From: Actinokineospora pegani
Lineage (GTDB): Bacteria; Actinomycetota; Actinomycetes; Mycobacteriales; Pseudonocardiaceae
DNA: 64,000 nt
Assembly: GCF_009745975.1 (NCBI RefSeq)
Contig: NZ_WHOL01000064.1
Location: 107,994 to 171,993, forward strand
Reading direction: 5' to 3'
Shown here: positions 8,615-20,666 of the stretch, in pieces
Position numbering within the stretch: position 1 is the first letter of the stretch
Layout: each line of letters begins with the position of its first letter
Program-made: the position numbers and the translations under genes
Notes under the pieces: generated by a model
Told to the model about the DNA's origin: nothing
Seen by the model: only the letters and a program-made list of their open reading frames with translations
The model's database searches: none

Positions 8615-10375
8615 ATGCGCGACGTAGTGGTTGTCGGGTCCGGGGGCGGCGGTCCAGTGGTGGCCAAGGAGTTGGCCGCGCGGGGGCTGGACGTGCTGGT
8701 GCTGGAGGCGGGCGCGCGGCACCTGCGCCCGGAGGAGGAGTGGACGCGGTTGGAGGACGACGCGAACAACCCCATCACCGGGGTGCTGCGCGTCGGGCCG
8801 TCCGATCGTAGACAGGCCCCGTGGTTCCGCGACTACCCGCAGAACTCGTTCGTCTGGCAGATCGCGGGGGTCGGCGGGACGACGCTGCACTACTTCGGCA
8901 ACTGCCCGCGCCCGCCCGCCGGGGCGTTCGCCGGGTACTCCGGTCCGGACGCGGGCAACTACGACACCGAGCACCTGTTCCCGTTCGGCTACGAGCAGTT
9001 CCGCCCGTACCTGGAGTGGGTGGAGCAGACGCTGCCGGTGCAGACCGCGCCGATGGGCCGCAAGGAGGCGGCGTTCTTCCGCGGGGCGGAGGCCCTGGGC
9101 CTGGAGCACCAGACGTGGAAGGACGTGCGCGGGCCGGCGTACCGGGCGCAGGAGAACTGCATCCTGCAGCCGCAGGGCACGGCCGGGCGCACCGACGACC
9201 CGAAGAACCTGCTCTACCCGCAAGCGCAGGGCTGCACCTTCTGCGGCCACTGCTACCAGGGCTGCCTCGAACCGAGGAAGGCCCCGCGCAACCTCAAGGC
9301 GCGCCGCTCGTCGGACAACTCCTACGTGCCGATGATGCTCACCGCCGACGCGTGGTCGCCGGGCGGGCGCGCGGCGGAGCTGATCACCGACGCGTACGTG
9401 GTCAAGGTGCTGACCGAACGCGGCCGTGCCAAGGGCGTCGTCTACCGCGAACTGGACGGCTCCAAGCACGTGGTCGAGGCCAAGGTGGTCGTGCTGGCGG
9501 GCGGCTGCATCGAGAACCCCCGCCTGTGGTTCAACAGCGGCCTGCCCAACCCCAACGGCTGGGTCGGCCGCGGCCTGACCGAGCACCACCTCGACTGGGT
9601 CTTCGGCGTCATGGACGACGACATCGGCGCCTCCAAGGGCGCGGGCTCCAACGTCCGCATGGACTTCCCCGGCTACGGCGGCGTGGAGAACGTCTGCCTG
9701 CCCCCCGCCCTGCAGAGCTTCGCCATGACCTTCAGCGACTCCGGCATCAACGGCGTCTACGACAACAACAGCGGCGTGGGCCCCCAGGGCGCCGACACCC
9801 TGGGCAGGCTCGTGGGCCCGGAGCTGGTGTCCGCCCTGTCCAATGTGGACAACATCCTCACCGCCCTCGTCGTCACCGACGACGACGTGCAGAAGCAGAA
9901 TCGCGTGACCCGCTCGGTGCTCATCCCCCCGGACGACCACGGCCCCGTCCCCCGCGTGGAGATCAAACACCGAGCCCGCACCCCCCGCACCCGCCGCAAC
10001 AGGGACTTCCTGGCAGCCAAGGCGGTCGAGATGGTCCGCGCCGCCGGGGCGAAATCCGTCCACCGCATGGACTGGGCCCCCCTGCTCCTGCACGTCCAAT
10101 CCTCCATGCGCATGGGCGACAACCCCCTCAACTCGGTCCTGGACCCCAACGGCGAGTCAAGGGCGGTCCCCGGCCTCTTCATCGCCGACAACTCCGCCCT
10201 GGCCAACTCCGCGGGCGGCGCGAACCCCACCCTCACCTCCCAGGCCCTGGCCACGAGGACAGCCGAGAAGATCTTCCAGAACCACTTCGGCGGCACCCCC
10301 TGGGTAGCCACCGAATCCCCCACCACCTCCATTGACGACCGCGTGACCCAAGCAGTAATCGCCAGAGACCTCTGA
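8615..10375 (+). CDS. GMC-family FAD dehydrogenase with Cys cluster motif
   Basis: 586 aa. FAD-binding dinucleotide fold at the extreme N-terminus (VVGSGGGGPVVAKEL) and the C-terminal GMC motifs HVQSSMRMG (active-site His) and NSAGGANPTLT (partner Asn). No signal peptide of its own. Residues 207-217 read CTFCGHCYQGC, four cysteines spaced C-x2-C-x2-C-x3-C, which suggests an iron-sulfur cluster as in the 3Fe-4S FAD-glucose dehydrogenase group. It would oxidise an alcohol or sugar and pass electrons to a carrier, not oxygen; no cytochrome subunit gene is adjacent. Ribosome site GAGGAG is 7-12 nt before the ATG. Substrate unknown; a sterol or alcohol oxidase is the main alternative. Confidence 0.88.
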   Translation: MRDVVVVGSGGGGPVVAKELAARGLDVLVLEAGARHLRPEEEWTRLEDDANNPITGVLRVGPSDRRQAPWFRDYPQNSFVWQIAGVGGTTLHYFGNCPRPPAGAFAGYSGPDAGNYDTEHLFPFGYEQFRPYLEWVEQTLPVQTAPMGRKEAAFFRGAEALGLEHQTWKDVRGPAYRAQENCILQPQGTAGRTDDPKNLLYPQAQGCTFCGHCYQGCLEPRKAPRNLKARRSSDNSYVPMMLTADAWSPGGRAAELITDAYVVKVLTERGRAKGVVYRELDGSKHVVEAKVVVLAGGCIENPRLWFNSGLPNPNGWVGRGLTEHHLDWVFGVMDDDIGASKGAGSNVRMDFPGYGGVENVCLPPALQSFAMTFSDSGINGVYDNNSGVGPQGADTLGRLVGPELVSALSNVDNILTALVVTDDDVQKQNRVTRSVLIPPDDHGPVPRVEIKHRARTPRTRRNRDFLAAKAVEMVRAAGAKSVHRMDWAPLLLHVQSSMRMGDNPLNSVLDPNGESRAVPGLFIADNSALANSAGGANPTLTSQALATRTAEKIFQNHFGGTPWVATESPTTSIDDRVTQAVIARDL

Positions 10376-10452
10376 CTCCTTCGCGCCCCACCCCTATATC
10401 CAGCTCACCACCACCCCCCACCTAACGGACCGGTCATCCCTGGGCCTCGACC

Positions 10453-10558
10453 CAGTCCTGGCCGCCCGTAGCTCCGTGGGACCGGTGTCAAGGGTGGGCA
10501 AAGCCCATCGACGAAGCCGACGCCGCAGGCGCCCTTGACACCGGTCCCACGGAGTTAC
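10453..10558. repeat. Palindromic intergenic repeat, complete copy
   Basis: Arms 10468-10494 and 10532-10558 are inverted repeats of 27 bp with one mismatch. The 37-bp loop contains a second small hairpin (TGGGC, AAA, GCCCA at 10495-10507). The first 46 bp (10453-10498) match the last 46 bp of the window at 41 of 46 positions. It lies after the GMC gene and before the metH promoter, so it could also stop transcription. It has no coding content; it is a small dispersed element of the REP or MITE kind. Confidence 0.85.
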
Positions 10559-10734
10559 ACACTCCGCGGCCCCACGGGACAGGCCCCACCCAGCCCACAC
10601 CAGGGCCCCAGGTCACCCTGGCACCTCCGAAAAGTGGAATCGCTGATCACCCGGGCGCACAACCTGTCACTGTGCGTGTCCACCTTGTGGATCACACTCC
10701 TCGCCCGAACCCGTGGTTGGTAGAATCAGCCTTC

Positions 10735-10809
10735 GGGTCGAGAGGCGCTGCGACGGGGTCGCCACCCCGCCACGCTCGACCTGCGTAGCTGTCGGCAAGG
10801 GCGTCTCCA
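10735..10809 (+). promoter_or_regulatory. S-adenosylhomocysteine (SAH) riboswitch
   Basis: The leader of metH folds as the SAH aptamer. P1 is GGTCGAG (10736-10742) with CTCGACC (10775-10781). P2 is a 6-bp stem, 10754-10759 with 10764-10769. Between them are the conserved AGGCGCTGCGAC stretch and a GCCACGCTCG stretch. A pseudoknot pairs GAGGCGC (10742-10748) with GCGTCTC (10801-10807), one G-U. The last pairing strand ends about 8 nt before the ribosome site. SAH riboswitches are known to switch on metH or ahcY when SAH builds up; here the ligand-bound form would raise MetH synthesis. Confidence 0.85.
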
Positions 10810-10826
10810 ACAGCGAAGGTGGGCCA

Positions 10827-14468
<3,642 letters not shown>

Positions 14469-14473
14469 GCCGG

Positions 14474-14506
14474 TGGGGGAGTCCGTCACACCGACGAACT
14501 CCCCCA
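14474..14506. terminator. Bidirectional hairpin between convergent genes
   Basis: A 9-bp perfect stem (14474-14482 with 14498-14506) and 15-nt loop lie between the metH stop and the stop of the minus-strand gene at 14512. There is no T tract, as is common in actinomycetes. Confidence 0.6.
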
Positions 14507-14511
14507 TCCCG

Positions 14512-14895
14512 CTACTCCTCGGCCGCCATGTCGACGAAGACCCGCAGCGCGGCGCCTTCCCGTTCCTGCAGAGCTCTCAGGTGGTCGTCGTCGTCGACGA
14601 GTTCGGGGTAGCCGAAGACCGCTTGATGCCCCTGGTCGCCCTCAAGGGGGAAGGCAGCTTTCCAGCCATCGGGGAACGTGCCGTCAACGACCTCGAACAG
14701 CTCCACCGGGTAGGTGTTGGGAAGGCCGTCGTCATCGCGGATCAGCACGATCACCCCTCCCCGGTACATCATCACCCCATGCACGCGGTAGTCCTGCCCG
14801 ATCGTGACGGGAAAGCGCGTGTGCTCCGAGTGGTACAGACCGAACCGCGGCGGCGGCAGGTCCGCCCCCGAATTGGCCACGCAGCGCACGAGCAC
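14512..14895 (-). CDS. Small unknown protein, paralog A
   Basis: 127 aa with no domain I recognise. It is clearly paralogous to the next gene at 14996: both begin MLVRC, then share GADLPP, YRVH, VELFEVVDG and QAVFGYP at matching positions. It is acidic at the C-terminus, with no signal peptide or membrane segment. GTG start at 14895 with GGAG 11 nt upstream; a second GTG lies two codons on. Small, acidic, soluble, tandemly duplicated genes of this sort are often immunity proteins to secreted toxins, but no toxin gene is adjacent, so that is only a guess. Confidence 0.7.
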   Translation of the reverse strand: MLVRCVANSGADLPPPRFGLYHSEHTRFPVTIGQDYRVHGVMMYRGGVIVLIRDDDGLPNTYPVELFEVVDGTFPDGWKAAFPLEGDQGHQAVFGYPELVDDDDHLRALQEREGAALRVFVDMAAEE

Positions 14896-14995
14896 AGTTG
14901 ATCACCACTCCTGGTCCTTGAGTCCACTTGGCGCGTCCTCGGCCCCCACCGAGTGTCCCGGTAGTGACCCGGCGGACAGGTGCCCCTCCAGCTCC

Positions 14996-15385
14996 TCAGC
15001 TCTCGCGGGCAGCTTCCTCCGCGAACAACCGCAGAGCCGCGGGCTCCATCTCCACCAGGTCGTTCATGTGGTTCTTGTCCGCCACCAGGTGCGGGTAGCC
15101 GAAGACCGCCTGGTAGCCATACTCGCCGTCATCGCGCGTGGCGAACTCCCAGTGGCTGGGCAGACTGCCGTCGACGACCTCGAACAGCTCGACCATCCAC
15201 GCGCCAGGCCTGCCATCGCGGTCGGGGACGAGCACGAGGATGCCGCGTTGGTACACCAGGACCGCGTGCACCCGGTACTCGCGGCCGACGTCCAGCCTGG
15301 TGAACTTGGTCTGCGGCGAGTAGAACAGGCCGTACTCGTGCGGAGGTAGGTCCGCACCGGTGTTGAAACGACAGCGCACCAGCAT
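14996..15385 (-). CDS. Small unknown protein, paralog B
   Basis: 129 aa, a tandem paralog of the protein at 14512-14895; the two align end to end without large gaps. The central part is a run of alternating hydrophobic residues (VHAVLVYQRGILVLV), consistent with beta strands. The ATG at 15385 is preceded by GGGGA, a good ribosome site. The 100-bp gap to the downstream copy suggests one transcript unit on the minus strand. Function unknown. Confidence 0.72.
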   Translation of the reverse strand: MLVRCRFNTGADLPPHEYGLFYSPQTKFTRLDVGREYRVHAVLVYQRGILVLVPDRDGRPGAWMVELFEVVDGSLPSHWEFATRDDGEYGYQAVFGYPHLVADKNHMNDLVEMEPAALRLFAEEAARES

Positions 15386-15462
15386 CCGGTCCCCATCCCG
15401 CTAGTCCTGAACTAGAAGTCGTCGACCGCTGCAAAGGCCCACCTTGCCGTTCTCCGGTTCAG

Positions 15463-15756
15463 TCAGTCGCCGCACACCCACAGGTATCCCCGCTTCCGCC
15501 GGATCGCCTCGAACAGCACCCGCAACGCGGCGACATCGTCCGCCAACTCCGGGTGCCGGCCAAGCATGTCGTCGAACTCCGACTCGATCCGGTTCAATTG
15601 CGGGATGTTGAACATGGTGTCACCGTGAGGAGACACGCCGTTCAGCAGGCTCCCCGGCGCGGCCGCCGCCACAACCCGGGTGAAGAGGACTCCGAACCCG
15701 CCATCGACGTAAGTCCTCTCGTGCACCTGGTCCTCGGTGTACAGGCCAAGGCCCAT
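15463..15756 (-). CDS. Small unknown protein
   Basis: 97 aa, unrelated in sequence to the two paralogs downstream. Start set at MGLGLYTEDQ (15756) because GAAGGAG lies 7 nt before it; the longer reading from 15786 lacks a ribosome site. The protein has a mixed N-terminal half and a helical C-terminal half (ELADDVAALRVLFEAIRRKRG). No known domain. It sits in a run of four small minus-strand genes (14512-16222). Confidence 0.65.
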   Translation of the reverse strand: MGLGLYTEDQVHERTYVDGGFGVLFTRVVAAAAPGSLLNGVSPHGDTMFNIPQLNRIESEFDDMLGRHPELADDVAALRVLFEAIRRKRGYLWVCGD

Positions 15757-15826
15757 GTTCGCTCCTTCAGTTGATCGGCGGGGCAAGCGGGTACATGGTC
15801 ATAACGCCTCCACACTCGTCGGTACC

Positions 15827-16222
15827 TCACGAGGTCCATGCGGCCACGTCGCCACCGGGCATGGACACGAGCAACACCTGCCCCGGCCCCGCGACGGTGA
15901 ACGCCTCGTACCGCTCCGACACCGGCACCGTCAGCGAGGCCCCACCGACCAAGTCCAACTCCAGCGCCCCCGCCTTGAGGACGTCGAGCCGGGCCACCCG
16001 CTGCCGCAGCAACGGCAGCACCGGCGCGAGCGACGCCGTCTCACCGTCCGGCTCCAGCTCCCAAACCTCGCGCGCCGCAAGCCGGAACCGGGTCTCGATC
16101 CGGATTTCCGCCCGCTCGGGCCCGCCGGTCACCACCACCGTGACCGCGTGGTCGAACCGCAGCGTGTCGACTTCCTCGAGCCCGGTGAACGACCACCGGT
16201 CCGCCCTCTCGATGACCCGCAT
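15827..16222 (-). CDS. DUF6188-like small protein
   Basis: About 131 aa, starting at MRVIERADRWSF. It has the pattern of the DUF6188 family: an N-terminal strand region, the repeated amphipathic strands of RAEIRIETRF and VWELEPDGE, then LLRQRVARLDV and a C-terminal beta part ending in GGDVAAWTS. Biochemical role unknown. The frame is open up to 16369, but that extra part is Arg-rich and looks non-coding. The ribosome site is weak (GAAAG), so the start is uncertain. It lies just downstream of the dehydrogenase gene. Confidence 0.7.
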   Translation of the reverse strand: MRVIERADRWSFTGLEEVDTLRFDHAVTVVVTGGPERAEIRIETRFRLAAREVWELEPDGETASLAPVLPLLRQRVARLDVLKAGALELDLVGGASLTVPVSERYEAFTVAGPGQVLLVSMPGGDVAAWTS

Positions 16223-16365
16223 CCCGCTTTCGCGGCCTCTGTTCACCAGACGCCCGCGCAACCGTTTGATCCGCTGGAACAACTCCCCCTCGGCAGCGAG
16301 ATCTGCGCGACCACGTCGACCTGGTCGTCTGCCATGACATCCACACGTCGATCCTCGAGGACCCG

Positions 16366-17388
16366 TCAAGCGGATTTGCGCGGATCGATGACCGTGATGC
16401 CGCTCGCCAACGCTGTGTCCATCGTGGACAGAGCCACAGGCGCGTCCGCCAGGCCGATGCGACGAGTGATCATGGACTCGACCGGGACCTTGCCGGAGCG
16501 GACCAGGGCCAGCAGGTCCGGGTAGGCGTGGGCGGCGAGGCCGTGGCTGCCCAGCAGGGTCAGCTCCCAGGCGATGACGCGGCTCATGGGGACCACGGGG
16601 TCCTCAGCGAAGAGGCCGACCTGGACGTGCCTGCCCCAGCGGCGCAGGGACAGGATCGAGCCCGCGCAGGTCTGGGGGCTGCCCAGGGCGTCCAGGGACA
16701 GGTGCGCGCCGCCACCGGTGATCTCGACGACCTCGTCGGCGTTGGCGGCGACCGCTCGCGCGCCCAGGTCGCAGGCCAGGTCCAGCGCTTGCGGGGAGAT
16801 GTCGACGGCCACGACTTGGGCGCCCGCCGCGGCGGCGATCGCGACCGCGGCCAGGCCGACGCCGCCGCAGCCGTGGACGGCCACCCACTCGCCGGGGGCG
16901 ACCCGGCCCTGGCCGACGACGGCCCGGTAGGACGTCGCCACCCGGCAGCCCAGGGCGGCGGCGACGTCGGAGGAGACGTCCTCGGGGAGGGCGACGAGGT
17001 TGACGGCGGCGTTCTCGACGGCGACGTGTTCGGCGAAGGAGCCCCAGTGGGTGAAGCCCGGTTGGGTCTGGCGCTCGCAGACCGTCTGGCCGCCGCGCAC
17101 GCACGACGCGCAAGCGCCGCAGGCGCACACGAACGGGACCGTCACCCGGTCACCCACCGACCAGCCCTCGACCGACCGGCCGACGGCGGCGATGGCGCCC
17201 GCGAACTCGTGGCCGGGCACGTGCGGCAACCCGATCCCCGGGTCGTGGCCCGCCCAGCCGTGCCAGTCGCTGCGGCACAGACCGGTGGACTCGACCGCGA
17301 TCACCACGCCGGTGTCCGAGGGTGACGGGTCCGGCACCGATCGCACCGACGCCGGGCCGCTGAACCGGTCGAACACCACAGCGCGCAT
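16366..17388 (-). CDS. Zinc-dependent alcohol dehydrogenase (MDR family)
   Basis: 340 aa medium-chain dehydrogenase. Catalytic zinc ligands lie in GLCRSDWHGW and PGHE. The structural zinc cysteines lie in CACGACASC followed by VC. The NAD(P) fold motif is VHGCGGVGLAAVAIA. It oxidises alcohols or reduces aldehydes in the cytoplasm. Start at MRAVVF (17388), where TACCGT stands exactly 7 nt upstream, the layout of a leaderless transcript; the longer reading from 17466 adds a Cys-rich stretch with no ribosome site. It shares a strand with the small genes downstream but has its own promoter. Confidence 0.93.
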   Translation of the reverse strand: MRAVVFDRFSGPASVRSVPDPSPSDTGVVIAVESTGLCRSDWHGWAGHDPGIGLPHVPGHEFAGAIAAVGRSVEGWSVGDRVTVPFVCACGACASCVRGGQTVCERQTQPGFTHWGSFAEHVAVENAAVNLVALPEDVSSDVAAALGCRVATSYRAVVGQGRVAPGEWVAVHGCGGVGLAAVAIAAAAGAQVVAVDISPQALDLACDLGARAVAANADEVVEITGGGAHLSLDALGSPQTCAGSILSLRRWGRHVQVGLFAEDPVVPMSRVIAWELTLLGSHGLAAHAYPDLLALVRSGKVPVESMITRRIGLADAPVALSTMDTALASGITVIDPRKSA

Positions 17389-17610
17389 GGAGATGACGGT
17401 AGCCCACGCGACCACGCGTTCGCGTCGGAGACCGGCCCCGCACTCTTGACAAGCCACAGTGGACACCGCAGAGTCCTCGACTCCAAACGGTTCCCGATCG
17501 ATGTCGCACTATCCGATTGGACGTCGACGGCGCGGTCGGACTACCCGTCCCCCTGCCGCCCGACGCCACCCCGGACAGCCTCCGCGGCGGTCACCCGCGC
17601 CACCCACCGG

Positions 17611-18873
17611 TCACGAGGCGCGGAAAACGACCACCTCGGCGGGCACGTCGTTGGCGAAGTGCGTGTCGGCGACGAGCGGGCGGGCGCGGAAGACGACCTG
17701 CTCGAAGTCGGTGAACGACTCGAAGCGGGCGCCGGTGAAGTCGGCGGCGGTCTCGAACACCGCGTCGGGGAAGCGGGCGTGGCGGCGGAAGCGGACGCCG
17801 GTGAAGTCCGCGGCGCCGCCGAGGACGGCGTTGCCGAACCAGGCGCTGCCGTGGAAGTCCGCGCCCGCGAAGGCCGCGCCCTCGGGGAACGCCGCCCGGC
17901 CCCAGGACACGTCGGAGTGGAAGCGGACCTCGCGGAACTGGGCGGGGGCGTTGAACACCGCCCGGGCGAACGTGGTGTCGCCGTGGAACTCCGCGGCCCG
18001 GAAACCCCCGTCCGCCGAGTCGGCGGGGGCGTCGAACTCGGCGTCGCGGAAGTCGGCGGCGGCGCCGAAGCGGGCGCCCCTGGCGCTGACGCCGTCGAGG
18101 AAGCGGGCGCCGCGGAACCGGGCCCGGCCGCCGATCCTGGTGCGGCGGAACACCGCGCGCCCCTCGAACACCGCCTGGTCGAAGGTGACCGCGCGGACCC
18201 GGCAGCCGGTGAGGTCGAGGTCGATCAGGTGCGCGCCGGTCAGGTCGAGGTCCAGGTCGGCCCAGAACTCCGCGGCGGGCTCGGCCGGGTCGTCGCCGGG
18301 GCGCAGGTGGTGGGTGAGCACCCGCTGCACCGCCGCGCGCACCGCGAACTCGGCGGGCTCGAAGGGGGCGCGCAGGCAGGCGCAGAGCACGTCGACGACG
18401 GCCTGGCGGCACTCGGGGGTGGCCGAGGCGATGCGCTCGAGCGCGTGCAGCCCGCCCATCCGCACCGGGTCGCGGTCGGCGCCGAGCTGGCCGACGGCCT
18501 CGGCGATGCGCCGCTCGACGGCGTCGGCGGCGATCCTGGCCGCGGCCCACTGCCTGCGCGCGCGCTCCTCGACCTCGCGCTCGCGGCGCTGCGCGAGCTC
18601 CAGCGCCCGGTGCGCCGCGGTGGCCCGCAGCCCGCGCCAGTACAGCAGCAGGCCGACCAGCACGGCCGCGCCCGCGGCGGCGGCCAGCCCGGTCCACACC
18701 GCGTTCGCCCGCGCTCCCACGGCCGCGGGGCCCTCGAGGTCCCAGCCGCCGGACCACCACAGCACCCCGACCCCGGCGGCCACGCCGACGACCAGGAGCA
18801 GGCCGACGAGCAGGCAGGCGGTGGCGGGCGTCGACAGGCGGGGGCCGGGTGCTGCGGGGCGCGTGTCGGTCAC
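17611..18873 (-). CDS. Membrane protein with pentapeptide repeats
   Basis: 420 aa. Two N-terminal membrane helices (about residues 18-40 and 60-80), then a charged coiled-coil (LAQRREREVEERARRQW), a helical segment with C-rich VVDVLCACLRAP, and from about residue 215 to the end a pentapeptide-repeat beta helix (A(D/N)LXX type units such as ADFRDAEFDAPADS and TTFARAVFNAPAQF). This layout recurs in actinomycete membrane-anchored pentapeptide proteins of unknown role. The 222-bp gap to the dehydrogenase gene is promoter-sized. Confidence 0.85.
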   Translation of the reverse strand: MTDTRPAAPGPRLSTPATACLLVGLLLVVGVAAGVGVLWWSGGWDLEGPAAVGARANAVWTGLAAAAGAAVLVGLLLYWRGLRATAAHRALELAQRREREVEERARRQWAAARIAADAVERRIAEAVGQLGADRDPVRMGGLHALERIASATPECRQAVVDVLCACLRAPFEPAEFAVRAAVQRVLTHHLRPGDDPAEPAAEFWADLDLDLTGAHLIDLDLTGCRVRAVTFDQAVFEGRAVFRRTRIGGRARFRGARFLDGVSARGARFGAAADFRDAEFDAPADSADGGFRAAEFHGDTTFARAVFNAPAQFREVRFHSDVSWGRAAFPEGAAFAGADFHGSAWFGNAVLGGAADFTGVRFRRHARFPDAVFETAADFTGARFESFTDFEQVVFRARPLVADTHFANDVPAEVVVFRAS

Positions 18874-18973
18874 GGTTGTGGATGATTGCAGGTCCGCCCG
18901 ATCTCAGCCCGGTGTCGGGTCGGATGGCCCGGGGAGCTGGTCGAGGCGGCGGGCCGCCGGTAGCGTTCGATCC

Positions 18974-19348
18974 GTGATCGACTTCGAGAAGGCCTCGGTG
19001 TTCAAGCTCTCCCCCATCGACCCCCGCGACATCTCCGGCGACGTCGGACCGCTGCTCGTGCCGGGCGAGCGGCTGGTGTCGGCGTTCAAGGGCGTGCGCG
19101 ACTTCGTCGTGTTCACGGACAAGCGGCTCATCACGGTCAACGTGCAGGGCATGACGGGCCGCAAGCGCGACTTCACCTCGCTGCCCTACGCCAAGGTCCA
19201 GGCGTTCTCGATCGAGACGGCGGGCACCTTCGACCTCGACGCCGAGCTGGAGCTGTGGTTCAGCGGCCTGGGCAAGGTGCGGCTGGAGTTCCGCGGCAAG
19301 GCCGACATCCGCGCCATCGGCCAGCTCATCGCGATGTGCGCCCTCTGA
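18974..19348 (+). CDS. Bacterial PH-domain protein (bPH_1)
   Basis: 124 aa, one bacterial pleckstrin-homology domain over its full length. Diagnostic segments are FTDKRLITVNVQG, SLPYAKVQAFSIETAG and ELELWFSGLGKVRLEF. These small cytoplasmic proteins form ring-like oligomers of unclear function, possibly linked to envelope stress. GTG start at 18974 with TAGCGT 7 nt upstream, so it is probably leaderless. It is followed by the SPFH operon on the same strand. Confidence 0.9.
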   Translation: MIDFEKASVFKLSPIDPRDISGDVGPLLVPGERLVSAFKGVRDFVVFTDKRLITVNVQGMTGRKRDFTSLPYAKVQAFSIETAGTFDLDAELELWFSGLGKVRLEFRGKADIRAIGQLIAMCAL

Positions 19349-19523
19349 GGACCGCGCCACCGCTCGAAGTCCACCCGATCCGGTGGGCGGGGGCGTGTTG
19401 ACGGGGGGTGCACAGGCGCTCGCCCTGCGTCGACGATCGCCTTGACGTTGGCGCGTTCCCCCGCGCGTGCCCGGCCCTCGGCATAGTCTGCTGGGGATCG
19501 GACCAGCGGGAGGGACACCGGCA

Positions 19524-20666
19524 GTGGGCATCATCTCCAAGCTCAAGGGCGAGCTCGTCGACATCATCGAGTGGCTCGAGGACTCCCGCTCGAGGCTGGC
19601 GTGGCGGTTCCCGCGCTACCAGAACGAGATCAAGAACGGCGCCCAGTTGATCGTGCGCGAGGGCCAGCAAGCGGTGTTCGTCTACCGCGGCCAGCTCGCC
19701 GACACCTTCGGTCCCGGCCACTACGAGCTGGTCAGCGAGAACCTGCCGGTCCTGTCGACGATCCAGGGCTGGAAGCACGGGTTCGACAGCCCCTTCCGCA
19801 GCGAGGTCTACTTCATCAACACCCGCCCGGTGACCGACCTGCGGTGGGGCACGCCCACCCCGATCACCGTGCGCGACCCGGACTTCACGATGGTCCAGGT
19901 CCGGGCCAACGGCCTGTGCGTGCTGCGCATCGCCGACCCGGCCATCTTCCTGCGCGAGGTCATCGGCACCGACTCCTCGGTGGACACCGAGGAGATCTCC
20001 GAGCTGCTGCGCCGGGTGATCGCCACGGCGTTCTCCGACCTGGTCATGCAGACCGGCCTCGGCGCGATCGACCTGCAGGGCAGGCAGGTCGAGCTGGCCG
20101 ACAAGCTCAAGGACCTGGTCCAGGAGCGCGTCGACGACGAGTTCGGCCTCAAGATCGACAGCATCGCCATGACGATCTCGCTGCCGGAGGAGGTCACCCA
20201 GGCCATGACCCGCGGCGTCGCCCGCGGCGTCGAGCAGGCCCGCTACCTGGACAACGCGGGCCCGATGGACCGGTTGCAGCAGGGCGCGATGGCCGAGGCC
20301 GTGGTCGAGTCGGCCAAGAACCCCGGGGGCGCGGGCTCCATGATGGGCGCGGGGCTGGGCATGGCGCTGGGCCAGCAGGTCGGCGGCGCGATGGCCCAGG
20401 GCTTCGGCAGGCCCCAGCAGCAGGCCGCCCCGGCCCCGCCGCCGCTGCCCTCGGCCGCGCAGTTCCACGTGGAGCTCAACGGCGCCGTCGCAGGGCCCTT
20501 CCCGCTCGACCACCTGCGCGGCTACGTCAGCGGCGGCCAGCTCAGCCCGACCACCCTGGTGTGGACGGCAGGCATGGCGGGCTGGGCCGCGGCGAGCACT
20601 GTCCCCGCCGTCGCGGCCCTCTTCCAGTCCACGCCCCCGCCGCTGCCGCCGAGTGGTGGCAACTGA
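19524..20666 (+). CDS. SPFH/YdjI-like protein with GYF_2 domain
   Basis: 380 aa. Residues about 40-260 form an SPFH (band-7, virion-core-like) domain as in Bacillus YdjI (GQQAVFVYRGQLADTFGPG, then RWGTPTPITVRDPDF). A Gly/Ala/Met-rich linker and a C-terminal GYF_2 (DUF4339) domain follow (FHVELNGAVAGPFPLDHL, then WTAGMAGW). YdjI works with YdjG and YdjH to recruit PspA-type proteins to membranes. Start at GTG 19524 with GGGAGGGA 8 nt upstream; an upstream ATG at 19467 gives a non-homologous tail. Its stop overlaps the next start (TGATG). Confidence 0.88.
   Translation: MGIISKLKGELVDIIEWLEDSRSRLAWRFPRYQNEIKNGAQLIVREGQQAVFVYRGQLADTFGPGHYELVSENLPVLSTIQGWKHGFDSPFRSEVYFINTRPVTDLRWGTPTPITVRDPDFTMVQVRANGLCVLRIADPAIFLREVIGTDSSVDTEEISELLRRVIATAFSDLVMQTGLGAIDLQGRQVELADKLKDLVQERVDDEFGLKIDSIAMTISLPEEVTQAMTRGVARGVEQARYLDNAGPMDRLQQGAMAEAVVESAKNPGGAGSMMGAGLGMALGQQVGGAMAQGFGRPQQQAAPAPPPLPSAAQFHVELNGAVAGPFPLDHLRGYVSGGQLSPTTLVWTAGMAGWAAASTVPAVAALFQSTPPPLPPSGGN

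Noticed and set aside
7940..10099. A 719-codon minus-strand frame opposite the GMC pair
   Set aside because: Biased composition only; the plus strand has the Tat signal, FAD fold and GMC motifs.
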